From: Streptosporangium subroseum
Lineage (GTDB): Bacteria; Actinomycetota; Actinomycetes; Streptosporangiales; Streptosporangiaceae
DNA length: 46,041 bases
Direction: 5' to 3'
Assembly: GCF_900188345.1 (NCBI RefSeq)
Contig: NZ_FZOD01000074.1
Location: 1-46,041, forward strand
Shown: in pieces, positions 31,980-41,804 of the stretch
Layout: each line of letters opens with the position of its first letter
How positions within the stretch are numbered: position 1 is the stretch's first letter
Translations under genes and position numbers: made by a program
Notes under the pieces: generated by a model
Seen by the model: only the letters and a program-made list of their open reading frames with translations
What the model was told of the DNA's origin: nothing
Databases searched by the model: none

Positions 31980-33185
31980 GTGCATGTCGCCAGCCTCTCC
32001 CTGACCGACTTCCGTTCCTACGAATCCGTTGACCTCGGGCTGGAGCCGGGGGTCACCGCCTTCGTCGGGCCCAACGGGCAGGGCAAGACCAACCTGGTCG
32101 AGGCCCTCGGCTACGTGGCGACACAGTCCAGCCACCGGGTCGCCAACGACGGCCCGCTGGTACGGCAGGGCGCGGCGCGGGCGATCATCCGGTCGGTTGT
32201 GATGCGCGAGGACCGGCGGGCGCTGATCGAGCTGGAGCTCAACCCGGGGAAGGCCAACCGGGCCCGGCTGAACCGCTCGCCCGTGGCCCGCCCGCGCGAC
32301 GTCATCGGCCTGCTGCGCACGGTCCTGTTCGCTCCCGAGGACCTGTCCATGGTCAAGGGCGACCCCTCGGAGCGGCGCCGGTTCCTGGACGATCTCCTGG
32401 TGGCCAGGACTCCCCGGTTCGCGGGGGTTCGCGCCGACTACGACCGGGTGCTCAAGCAGCGCGGGGCCCTGCTGCGCACGGCCGCGCAGGCGCGGAGGGG
32501 CAGCCGGAGCGGGCGCAGGGCCGAGAGCGAGGCGGCGTTCGCCGCGGCCGGGGCGGGAGACCCGTTGAGCACCCTTGAGGTCTGGGACGCCCATCTGGCC
32601 AGGCACGGCGCGGAGCTGCTCGCGGCCAGGCTGGAGCTGGTGGAGGTCCTGCGGCCGCTGGTCGCGGCCTCCTACGCCTCCCTCGCACCCGACTCCGCCT
32701 CCGCCAACCTGGAGTATCGCGGCACGTTGTCCACAGGCCTGGGGACGGACCGCGCCGACGGTTCTAGCGACGCCGGCGTCGACCGCACCGCTCTCGAGGA
32801 GCAGATTCGGGCCGCCCTGCTGGAGGTCCGGAGCTCCGAGCTCGAACGCGGCATCACCCTGGTCGGCCCGCACCGCGACGATCTGTTCCTCGGCCTGGGA
32901 GAGCTGCCCGCGCGCGGCTACGCCAGCCACGGCGAGTCGTGGTCGTTCGCACTGGCGCTCCGGCTTGCCGCCTACGACCTCCTGAAGGCCGACGGCGGCG
33001 ACCCGGTGCTGATCCTCGACGACGTCTTCGCCGAGCTGGACAACCGGCGACGGCGCCGCCTGGCCGAGATGGTCGCCCCCGCGGAGCAGGTGCTGATCAC
33101 CGCGGCGGTTCCCGATGACGTGCCGGCCGAGCTGGCCGGATCCCGGTTCGACGTGGCGGAAGGTGGCGTGACCCGTGTCCGATAA
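31980..33185 (+). CDS. recF: DNA replication and repair protein RecF
   Basis: A 401-residue SMC-like ATPase that binds gapped DNA and helps RecOR load RecA. Walker A is GPNGQGKTNL near residue 32, the N terminus is HVASLSLTDFRSYESVDL, and the C-terminal signature and Walker B read SHGESWSFALALRLA and PVLILDDVFAELD. It ends in an 11-bp overlap with the DUF721 gene, so the two are coupled. A perfect DnaA box (TTGTCCACA, 32727-32735) lies in the coding region. Confidence 0.95.
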   Translation: MHVASLSLTDFRSYESVDLGLEPGVTAFVGPNGQGKTNLVEALGYVATQSSHRVANDGPLVRQGAARAIIRSVVMREDRRALIELELNPGKANRARLNRSPVARPRDVIGLLRTVLFAPEDLSMVKGDPSERRRFLDDLLVARTPRFAGVRADYDRVLKQRGALLRTAAQARRGSRSGRRAESEAAFAAAGAGDPLSTLEVWDAHLARHGAELLAARLELVEVLRPLVAASYASLAPDSASANLEYRGTLSTGLGTDRADGSSDAGVDRTALEEQIRAALLEVRSSELERGITLVGPHRDDLFLGLGELPARGYASHGESWSFALALRLAAYDLLKADGGDPVLILDDVFAELDNRRRRRLAEMVAPAEQVLITAAVPDDVPAELAGSRFDVAEGGVTRVR

Positions 33186-33939
33186 GACACCGTCCGAGCT
33201 CAGGTTGGTCAGGAGTCCGGCGCCGGGATCGGCCCAGGGCTCCAAGCCCGGATCGGCCCAGGGGCCGGAGCGGGGATCTTCCCGGGGTTCCGAGCCGGGA
33301 CCGACCCGGAGCCCGGCGCCCGGATCGGCCCAGGGTCCGAAGCTGGAACTGGTCAAGAGCTCCGAACCGGGATCGGCCAAGGCCCCCGCCTCGGATCCGG
33401 AGCGGGGATCCGATGCGGGATCAGGATCGGGGTCGGGATCGGGGTCGGCCAAGAGTGCGGCGGCCAAGGGCGCGGCGATGGCGAGGGAGAAACTGGCCCA
33501 GGCCAAATCGGACGCGGCCAAACGGGGTCAGCTGCCACGCCGCGAGCCGCGGCGCAAGGCGTACGGACCGCGCAGGGACTCCGGGGATCCCCAGCTTTTC
33601 GGCCGGGCCATAGCGGACCTTCTGGCCGACCGCGGCTGGGAGCAGCCCGCCGCGGTGGGCGGGGTGTTCGGCCGCTGGCACGAGATCGTCGGCCCCGACA
33701 TGGCGGCCCACACCACGCCGGAGACCTTCGCCGACGGCGAGGTTCTTGTGGTCGCCGACTCCACGGCTTGGGCGACCCAGGTGAGATTGCTCGCCAGGAC
33801 GCTGGTCAGAAGGTTGAATGAGGAGCTTGGGGACGGAACGGTACAGCGCGTGAAGGTGCGCGGACCCCAGAACGGCCCCCGTCCCAGCGGCGGTCTGAGG
33901 GTCACCGGAAGCCGCGGCCCGGGCGACACATACGGCTGA
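33175..33939 (+). CDS. dciA: DciA-like DUF721 protein (replicative helicase operator)
   Basis: A 254-residue protein starting at GTG 33175 within the recF 3' end. Residues 1-105 are a low-complexity Gly/Ser/Pro/Gln linker with degenerate GSAQG-x-x-x-GS repeats. A basic coiled segment (AMAREKLAQAKSDAAKRG) follows, then the DUF721 domain (LFGRAIADLLADRGWEQPAAVGGVFGRWHEIVG to LVRRLNEELGDGTVQRVKVRGP). In mycobacteria DciA works with DnaB helicase at initiation. The recF-dciA-gyrB linkage supports the same role here. Confidence 0.82.
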   Translation: MSDKTPSELRLVRSPAPGSAQGSKPGSAQGPERGSSRGSEPGPTRSPAPGSAQGPKLELVKSSEPGSAKAPASDPERGSDAGSGSGSGSGSAKSAAAKGAAMAREKLAQAKSDAAKRGQLPRREPRRKAYGPRRDSGDPQLFGRAIADLLADRGWEQPAAVGGVFGRWHEIVGPDMAAHTTPETFADGEVLVVADSTAWATQVRLLARTLVRRLNEELGDGTVQRVKVRGPQNGPRPSGGLRVTGSRGPGDTYG

Positions 33940-33986
33940 TCGATCACACAGAAACGGATCAGTGGCCCGTCTGGCGTGGTGACCCC

Positions 33987-34004
33987 CATCCCCGTAGGGG
34001 GATG
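33987..34004 (+). terminator. Small hairpin after dciA
   Basis: CATCCCC (33987-33993) pairs with GGGGATG (33998-34004) around a 4-nt loop, followed by TTTG. It may end the recF-dciA transcript, though the stem is short. Confidence 0.45.
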
Positions 34005-34076
34005 TTTGAGATGATGATCGTCGCGCGACAGAGGCTTCTAGAGGCCGTCAATGCCACACGATGTGTTCCGAGCCGC

Positions 34077-34082
34077 TAGAAT
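34077..34082 (+). promoter_or_regulatory. Possible -10 of the gyrB promoter
   Basis: TAGAAT lies about 150 nt before the gyrB start, in the AT-richest part of the spacer. No clear -35 is seen. Confidence 0.35.
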
Positions 34083-34231
34083 GAAATTGAATTCCGGACA
34101 CGTCCGTTTGCGTGTCACCCCGGCGTATGCGCCGATCCCTGGGTGAGCGCATCGGGGCATTCATGACGGTGACGGGCACGGCGGGGCCATGTGTTCCCGC
34201 GCCGCGTGTCCGCGGCAGGAGGATTTCGCAC

Positions 34232-36175
<1,944 letters not shown>

Positions 36176-36206
36176 CGGTAGCCGTACCAGAAAAGGATTT
36201 TGACCT

Positions 36207-38717
36207 GTGACGGAAGTGAACACTCCGCCTGGACCTCCGATCGATCGCGTCGAACCGGTGGACATCCAGTCCGAGATGCAGCGCAGCTACATGGACTACG
36301 CGATGTCGGTCATCGTCTCGCGTGCCCTGCCGGACGTCCGAGACGGTTTCAAACCGGTCCACCGCCGTGTCCTGTACGCCATGTACGACGGCGGCTACCG
36401 GCCCGACCGTGGTTATTTCAAGTGTTCCCGTGTCGTCGGTGACGTCATGGGCTCCTACCACCCGCACGGTGACTCCTCCATCTACGGCACCGTCGTGCGA
36501 ATGGCCCAGCCCTGGGCGCTGCGCTACCCGCTGGTCGACGGGCAGGGCAACTTCGGCTCGCCGGGCAACGACCCGCCGGCGGCGATGCGATACACCGAGT
36601 GCAAGCTCGCGCCGATCGCCATGGAGATGCTGCGCGACATCGACAAGGACACCGTCGATCTCGTGCCCAACTACGACGGGCGCTCCCAGGAGCCCGTGGT
36701 CCTGCCGGCGCGGTTCCCGAACCTGCTGGTCAACGGATCGGCCGGAATCGCGGTCGGTATGGCGACCAGCATCCCGCCGCACAACCTGCGGGAGGTGTCC
36801 GAGGGGGTCAAGTGGTGCCTGCAGAACCCCGAGGCCACCGACGAGGAGCTCCTCGAAGCGCTGATCGCCAGGGTCAAGGGGCCCGACTTCCCCACCGGCG
36901 CGCTGATCGTCGGCCGCCGGGGCATCGACGACGCCTACCGGACCGGTCGCGGTTCGATCACCATGCGGGCGATCGTGGAGGTCGAGGAGGACGCCAAGGG
37001 CCGCCAGTGCCTGGTCATCACCAAGCTGCCCTACCAGGTCAACCCGGACAACCTCGCGCTGACGATCGCCGAGTCCGTGAAGGACGGCCGGATCACCGGT
37101 ATCGCCGACGTCCGTGACGAGAGCTCCTCCCGGGTCGGCCAGCGTCTGGTGATCGTGCTCAAGCGCGACGCGGTCGCCAAGGTCGTGCTGAACAACCTCT
37201 ACAAGCACACCCAGCTGCAGACCACCTTCGGCGCCAACATGCTGGCCCTGGTCGACGGCGTCCCGCGTACGCTCCGGCTCGACCAGTTCGTCCGCCACTA
37301 CGTCTCGCACCAGATCGAGGTCGTGGTCCGCCGGACGAAGTATCTGCTGCGCAAGGCCGAGGAGCGGGCGCACATCCTGCGTGCCCTGCTGCGGGCCCTC
37401 GACCGGATGGACGAGGTCATCGCCCTGATCCGGCGGTCGGCATCGGCGTCCGCGGCTCAGGGCGGCCTGATGACGCTGCTGGAGATCGACGAGATCCAGG
37501 CGCAGGCCATCCTCGACATGCAGCTGCGCAAGCTGGCGGCTCTGGAGCGCCAGCAGATCACCGACGAGTACGACGCGCTGATGGCGCACATCATCGACTA
37601 CCAGGACATCCTGGCCTCGCCCGAGCGGCAGCGGACGATCGTCTTCGACGAGCTTTCCGAGATCGTGGCGAAGTACGGCGACGAGCGCCAGACGGAGATC
37701 ATCGCCTACGAGGGCGACATGTCCATCGAGGACCTCCTCGCCGAAGAGGACATGGTCGTCACGATCACCCGCGGTGGCTACGCCAAGCGCACCAACACCG
37801 ACCTTTACCGGGCGCAGAAGCGCGGCGGCAAGGGTGTGCGCGGCGCGCAGCTGCGCCAAGACGACATCGTCGACCACTTCTTCGTCACGACGACCCACCA
37901 CTGGCTGCTGTTCTTCACGAACAAGGGCCGGGTCTACCGGGTCAAGGCCTACGAGCTGCCCGACTCCGGCCGGGACGCCCGTGGCCAGCACCTGGCGAAC
38001 CTGCTGGCCATGCAGCCGGACGAGGTCGTCATGGAGGTCCTGGACCTCCGCGACTACGAGGTCGCTCCCTACCTCGTGCTGGCGACCCGAAGCGGTCTGG
38101 TGAAGAAAACTCGCCTTTCCGAATACGACTCGCCGCGCACGGGTGGCCTCATCGCCATCAACTTGCGCGAAGATGACGAGGTGATCGCCGCCAGGCTGGT
38201 ATCGGAGGAGGACGACCTCCTCCTGGTCTCTCGCGGAGCTCAGTCCATTCGCTTCACGGCCTCCGACGAGGCGCTGCGGCCGATGGGCCGGGCGACCAGC
38301 GGTGTGATCGGCATGCGTTTCCTCGACGGAGACGAGCTGCTGGCCATGAACCGGATGGCAGACGGCGACCACGTGCTGATCGCGACCGAGGGCGGCTATG
38401 CCAAGCGCACCCCTGCCGAGCAATATCCTTTGCAGGGAAGAGGCGGAAAGGGCGTCCTGACGGCCAAGATCGTCAGCGCTCGTGGCAAGCTGGTTGGCGC
38501 GGCCATGGTCAGGCCCGAGGACGAGGTCTTCGCGATCACGTCCGCCGGCGGGGTTATCCGGACCAGTGCAGGGGAGATCAAGCAGTCCGGCCGCCAGACC
38601 ATGGGGGTGCGTCTGATGAATCTCGCGGAGGGGGACAGCGTCGTGGCTCTCGCCCGAAACGCCGAGGCTTTGGAAGCAGAGACTTTGGAAACTGAGGAAA
38701 ACGGGGAAGGGGAGTAG
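36207..38717 (+). CDS. gyrA: DNA gyrase subunit A
   Basis: An 836-residue DNA-cleaving subunit starting at GTG 36207. It has the winged-helix/tower core with catalytic Tyr129 (AAMRYTECK) and the C-terminal beta-pinwheel with the GyrA box KRGGKGVRG. The quinolone-resistance region reads HPHGDSSIYGTVVRMAQPW: Ser90 and Ser91 are present, but residue 94 is Gly (codon GGC, 36486-36488). Most bacteria have Asp or Glu there (M. tuberculosis Asp94, E. coli Asp87). With GyrB it introduces negative supercoils. Confidence 0.96.
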   Translation: MTEVNTPPGPPIDRVEPVDIQSEMQRSYMDYAMSVIVSRALPDVRDGFKPVHRRVLYAMYDGGYRPDRGYFKCSRVVGDVMGSYHPHGDSSIYGTVVRMAQPWALRYPLVDGQGNFGSPGNDPPAAMRYTECKLAPIAMEMLRDIDKDTVDLVPNYDGRSQEPVVLPARFPNLLVNGSAGIAVGMATSIPPHNLREVSEGVKWCLQNPEATDEELLEALIARVKGPDFPTGALIVGRRGIDDAYRTGRGSITMRAIVEVEEDAKGRQCLVITKLPYQVNPDNLALTIAESVKDGRITGIADVRDESSSRVGQRLVIVLKRDAVAKVVLNNLYKHTQLQTTFGANMLALVDGVPRTLRLDQFVRHYVSHQIEVVVRRTKYLLRKAEERAHILRALLRALDRMDEVIALIRRSASASAAQGGLMTLLEIDEIQAQAILDMQLRKLAALERQQITDEYDALMAHIIDYQDILASPERQRTIVFDELSEIVAKYGDERQTEIIAYEGDMSIEDLLAEEDMVVTITRGGYAKRTNTDLYRAQKRGGKGVRGAQLRQDDIVDHFFVTTTHHWLLFFTNKGRVYRVKAYELPDSGRDARGQHLANLLAMQPDEVVMEVLDLRDYEVAPYLVLATRSGLVKKTRLSEYDSPRTGGLIAINLREDDEVIAARLVSEEDDLLLVSRGAQSIRFTASDEALRPMGRATSGVIGMRFLDGDELLAMNRMADGDHVLIATEGGYAKRTPAEQYPLQGRGGKGVLTAKIVSARGKLVGAAMVRPEDEVFAITSAGGVIRTSAGEIKQSGRQTMGVRLMNLAEGDSVVALARNAEALEAETLETEENGEGE

Positions 38718-38720
38718 CCC

Positions 38721-39443
38721 GTGAATGCTCAGTCCAATCCGGGTCCACGTCCGGCCTCGTCATCGACACGCGATCAGGTGACGGAGAAGATGGACAAGAC
38801 CGCTGAAACGAATGTCGTCGAGGTGGTCGAGTCACCGGCCGACGGTAGTGCGCCCAAGCCGGGGACCGATGATTCGGTAACCGACGAGCCCAAGGGCAGG
38901 CAGAGCGTGACGGCGATCGAGGACAACAAAAAGCAGGGCGAATCCACGGTACGGATCCGCCCGGCGGAGCCGAGCCGTACCCCGTGGTCGCCGGGGGGGC
39001 TTTCGTCTCCCCATGCTCCTCCGGAGGGTGCGGACAAGAAGGCGACTCAGGACTCGGCTCCTCGGCCGCCGCGCAAGGCACACCTGGTGCTGCGTCGCAT
39101 CGAGCCGTGGTCGGCCATGAAGTTCAGCTTCGTGGTCTCGCTGGTCTGCTTTGTGGTGCTGTTCATCGCGGTCGCGGTTCTTTACATGGTTCTGTCTGGG
39201 CTTGGGGTGTTCGAGAACATCATCCAGACGGTGAACCAGCTGACGACGGCCGACGGCAAGTCCACCAGCGGTGTGGACGTCGCCTCCTGGTTCGAGCCGG
39301 TCCGCATCCTTGGCTACACCGCCCTGATCGGCGCGGTGAACGTGGTGCTGATCACCGCCATGTCGACCCTCGGCGCGGTGATCTACAACATCGCCTCCGA
39401 CCTGGTCGGCGGCGTGGAGGTCACCTTCAGCGAGGCCGAGTAG
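38721..39443 (+). CDS. DUF3566 domain membrane protein
   Basis: A 240-residue protein that starts at GTG 38721, 3 bp after gyrA. The first 115 residues are a disordered Pro/Ser/charged cytoplasmic stretch. The DUF3566 domain follows, with two transmembrane helices (FSFVVSLVCFVVLFIAVAVL and ILGYTALIGAVNVVLITAMS) separated by an extracytoplasmic helix. Homologues follow gyrA across actinobacteria (Rv0007 in M. tuberculosis). Function is unproven; an envelope or polar-growth role is inferred. It ends before a strong hairpin. Confidence 0.88.
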   Translation: MNAQSNPGPRPASSSTRDQVTEKMDKTAETNVVEVVESPADGSAPKPGTDDSVTDEPKGRQSVTAIEDNKKQGESTVRIRPAEPSRTPWSPGGLSSPHAPPEGADKKATQDSAPRPPRKAHLVLRRIEPWSAMKFSFVVSLVCFVVLFIAVAVLYMVLSGLGVFENIIQTVNQLTTADGKSTSGVDVASWFEPVRILGYTALIGAVNVVLITAMSTLGAVIYNIASDLVGGVEVTFSEAE

Positions 39444-39452
39444 GCAACCTGC

Positions 39453-39488
39453 CGCCATGTCCCCGGTTTGAGAGCCGGGGACATGGCG
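39453..39488 (+). terminator. Terminator after gyrB-gyrA-DUF3566
   Basis: A perfect 14-bp stem CGCCATGTCCCCGG (39453-39466 with 39475-39488) has an 8-nt loop and begins 9 bp after the DUF3566 stop. Confidence 0.87.
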
Positions 39489-39582
39489 CGAGCGGGCGTC
39501 AGAACAGGGTAAGCTTTTCCCTGTTCGAGTGAACGGATTCGTCCTCGCCAAGCGAGTGCGGCACCGTTCGTTGTGTGTACGA

Positions 39583-39656
39583 GGGGCTATAGCTCAGACG
39601 GTTAGAGCGCTTCCCTGATAAGGAAGAGGTCCCAGGTTCAAGTCCTGGTAGCCCCA
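39583..39656 (+). tRNA. tRNA-Ile (anticodon GAT)
   Basis: A complete 74-nt cloverleaf. The acceptor stem is GGGGCTA/TAGCCCC with discriminator A at 39656. The D arm contains AGCTCAGACGGTTAGAGC, the anticodon stem is CTTCC/GGAAG with loop CTGATAA (anticodon GAT at 39617-39619), and the T arm is CCAGG-TTCAAGT-CCTGG. The 3' CCA is not encoded (CAC follows), so the CCA enzyme at 3556-4992 is required. A tRNA-Ile after gyrA is a conserved actinobacterial landmark and a common integration site. Confidence 0.97.
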
Positions 39657-39666
39657 CACAGTTCAG

Positions 39667-39699
39667 AGGCCATTTCCCACCAAGGGAAGTGGCCTTTTT
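39667..39699 (+). terminator. Intrinsic terminator of tRNA-Ile
   Basis: AGGCCATTTCCC (39667-39678) pairs with GGGAAGTGGCCT (39684-39695), with one G-T pair and a 5-nt loop, and runs into five T residues. It starts 10 bp after the tRNA. Confidence 0.93.
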
Positions 39700-39837
39700 G
39701 ATCTTCCGGGTGACTAAGTGAGTGACTAAGGTCGTATCTCGTCCGAAGGTCACGAGCTACAGCCGGAACACTGAGCCTCCCCGTCCCGAGGTCCGCCCGG
39801 AGGATGAGCGGTTGTGGGGTCCTGGGGGATATGGGCG

Positions 39838-40287
39838 ATGAAGCACCGCGCGCTGTTGTGCTGGATGGGTGCCATCCTTCTGTCCACCCTTCCTAACTGG
39901 GCTTTGTTGCCAGTAGATACAGAGATTCACATCTGCGCCTATCTGAACGCCGAAGACGGATACACCGGTCGTGATGTGCTCGGTCTGGGTTTCGGCGCGA
40001 TGGCCACTCTTCTTCCCCCTGCTTTGATAGCGCTGGCCGTGGCCGCACGGCGATCACTGCCCCAAAGGGGCCGACTCCTGGCCTGGATAGGAGCGGGCGG
40101 AGCGCTCGTGACAGCTGCTTACTACGCACTATCGACCATTGCGTTCTTCTCCCCCTATTGCCCTGAGGGTTCGCAGGGGCCTGGGTTCGTGCTCCCGCTC
40201 TACGGCGCTATTGCTGCGCTCGTCCTGATCGCCGGCGTGCCACGAGCCGAAGACAAGCCCAACGCGGAGGCCGAGACGCGGTCATGA
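39838..40287 (+). CDS. Small four-helix membrane protein of unknown function
   Basis: A 149-residue protein starting at ATG 39838, behind CTGGGGGAT. GTG 39814 with GGAGG upstream is an alternative that adds eight residues. Four hydrophobic segments are visible (LLCWMGAILLSTLPNWALL; LGLGFGAMATLLPPALIALAV; LLAWIGAGGALVTAAYYAL; GFVLPLYGAIAALVLIAGV). Two Cys residues (in HICAYL and SPYCPEG) lie in outside loops and could form a disulfide. I do not recognise a family. It is the first gene past the conserved origin block. Confidence 0.65.
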   Translation: MKHRALLCWMGAILLSTLPNWALLPVDTEIHICAYLNAEDGYTGRDVLGLGFGAMATLLPPALIALAVAARRSLPQRGRLLAWIGAGGALVTAAYYALSTIAFFSPYCPEGSQGPGFVLPLYGAIAALVLIAGVPRAEDKPNAEAETRS

Positions 40288-40486
40288 ACAGCGTTCAAGC
40301 CTGCGGGAAGATCTGATCCATAGCCTCGGCATCGCCCTGATGATCTAGAGCCCTTCAAAGATCAGTGCAGGTGCTGATCGAGTGTCCAGTCCCTTGGGAT
40401 GCCGATGCAGCGAGGTGACCATGGGCCCGGTAATGTAGCGATCTTCGGCTGGCGCAAGCTCCCGGAGTCCTTGAAGGCGAACACCC

Positions 40487-41254
40487 ATGATGAATCTTGA
40501 CCAGACGCCTGAACGCCTTCGTCTCGACGCCGCGCTGAAGCGCATGGCCGTCACTTTCCGCGGCATGACCGCCCGTCCCGACGAGAACAACTGCGAGTGC
40601 CACTGGGGCAGCGCGGAAGACCTCGCCCAGTTGAAGGTGCCGGATGTGGAGTTGAATCTCGACCTTCTGCATGCCACCTGGCGGGCCAAGGACTGGGATG
40701 ACCACGCATCCGTGCTGCGCCGCATTCTGCCCCAGTTCTCCACGGCCCTCGTCAGCGGCCTTGTCGAGCCTTTCTCCGGCATGGAGGAGGTCGGGCATTC
40801 ACTCGCTTCCGGCCATTGGCAGCTGTGGCCTGCCGAGCAGGCCACAGCGGTGCGGGAGTTCCTGCACGCCTGGTGGGCCCAAATTCTCACCGACCCGGAT
40901 CCCGCTGTGCCCGCACATGAGGTCCTCGCCCTATGTGCCGAAGCCGCCGGCACGCTCAGCCCATGGCTACAGGTCTGGGAAGCGCAGACGCACGCCGTGG
41001 CCGATCATCACCTGGCCGAAGCGGTGGCGCACTGGGAGCGCGACTTACTGAGAGACCAACTCCCCTGGGAGACCTGGAACTGGGAGGACGAGGAAGAGCC
41101 GCGTGCCGAGTTGACGGCCTGGCTGATCCGCCACGCCCCTGCCCGACTGCACGCTCAGAATGCCCCCGAAGAACTGCTCCACCGGGTGCGACTGCTCGGC
41201 CTCGCCGGCCCCGCCCGCTGGGAGGATCCACACTGGCCCAACCGTAGCTACTGA
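40487..41254 (+). CDS. Hypothetical protein, Trp-rich and acidic
   Basis: A 255-residue soluble protein with no signal peptide or membrane helix. It is rich in Trp, Leu, Glu and His (LHATWRAKDW, GHWQLWPAEQA, DQLPWETWNWEDEEEP). An ENNCECHWGS motif lies near residue 34. Similar proteins occur in streptomycetes from memory, without assigned function. It contains a rare TTA leucine codon at 41045-41047. ATG ATG at 40487/40490 gives two close starts. The 40288-40486 gap before it holds no gene I can support. Confidence 0.7.
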   Translation: MMNLDQTPERLRLDAALKRMAVTFRGMTARPDENNCECHWGSAEDLAQLKVPDVELNLDLLHATWRAKDWDDHASVLRRILPQFSTALVSGLVEPFSGMEEVGHSLASGHWQLWPAEQATAVREFLHAWWAQILTDPDPAVPAHEVLALCAEAAGTLSPWLQVWEAQTHAVADHHLAEAVAHWERDLLRDQLPWETWNWEDEEEPRAELTAWLIRHAPARLHAQNAPEELLHRVRLLGLAGPARWEDPHWPNRSY

Positions 41255-41367
41255 GCCACCGCCTACCGCTAATTCCTGTACTCGGTCTCCTCGAAAGGCT
41301 GTGCTGATCGAGGTGTCTCGTCTCACTTGATGCTTGACGCTTTGGCATCGGATGATGCTTGACACTC

Positions 41368-41579
41368 CTAGCTGCTGTTTCGCTGTCCAGCATGCGCCTT
41401 GGACGTGATCAGGAAACCAGCACGGAGGTGCGGAGGATTACAGCTGCACGTGTGATCTCACCACGATGAGGTCGCCCGCACGGTAAAGGACGGGACCCGG
41501 GGTGCGGACAGGGCCGTCTGCCTCATCACCCTGATCCCTAGCCAATCTTTCGCTGCCTGGTATGCGCCTTGGACTTGAT
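41368..41579. repeat. 42-bp direct repeat marking two transposase 3' ends
   Basis: 41368-41409 and 41538-41579 share CTAGC, TTTCGCTG and ATGCGCCTTGGAC-TGAT at the same spacing (about 10 mismatches in 42, but only 5 in the last 32). On the minus strand both read a final (I/K)SKAH-x-x-QR segment to a TAG stop. The surrounding 41255-41537 spacer has no intact gene. Confidence 0.65.
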
Positions 41580-41795
41580 TCGCGTGATCTCCTGGGTCGT
41601 GGTCCGAGGCACCACCCGCAGCGGTTCGCCGTTGTCGTGGATGGCGATGCGGGTGTCGTCGACGGTCACGTCGAGGATCTTGCGGGCGTGCACCCGACCG
41701 ATGTGGATCTTCTGGTCGACGACCATGATGCCGCCGCGGATGGAGACCGTGCGCTGCAGGAGCGCGACGGGTTCTTCGGCCGGCGGTGAGCAGCT
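41538..41795 (-). pseudogene. C-terminal remnant of an IS481/integrase-core-type transposase
   Basis: The minus-strand frame reads EEPVALLQRTVSIRGGI, VVDQKIHIGRVHARKILDVTV, then DDTRIAIHDNGEPLRVVPRT and TTQEITRIKSKAH to a TAG at 41538. This resembles the C-terminal beta-barrel that follows the DDE core in actinobacterial IS481-like transposases. The catalytic core is missing: the frame meets the stop codon of the ABC permease upstream. It is a relic abutting the exporter operon's 3' end. Confidence 0.65.
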
Positions 41796-41804
41796 CGCCG
41801 AGAT

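Noticed and set aside
31050..33521. 823-codon minus-strand open frame
   Set aside because: Shadow of gnd, recF and dciA, all of which have clear family motifs on the plus strand.
34112..34231. N-terminal extension of gyrB by 40 codons
   Set aside because: No homology, and the only strong RBS (AGGAGG, 34217) points to TTG 34232.
39499..39753. Minus-strand 84-codon frame with GLEPGTSSLSG
   Set aside because: A classic artefact: it is the antisense of tRNA-Ile and its terminator.
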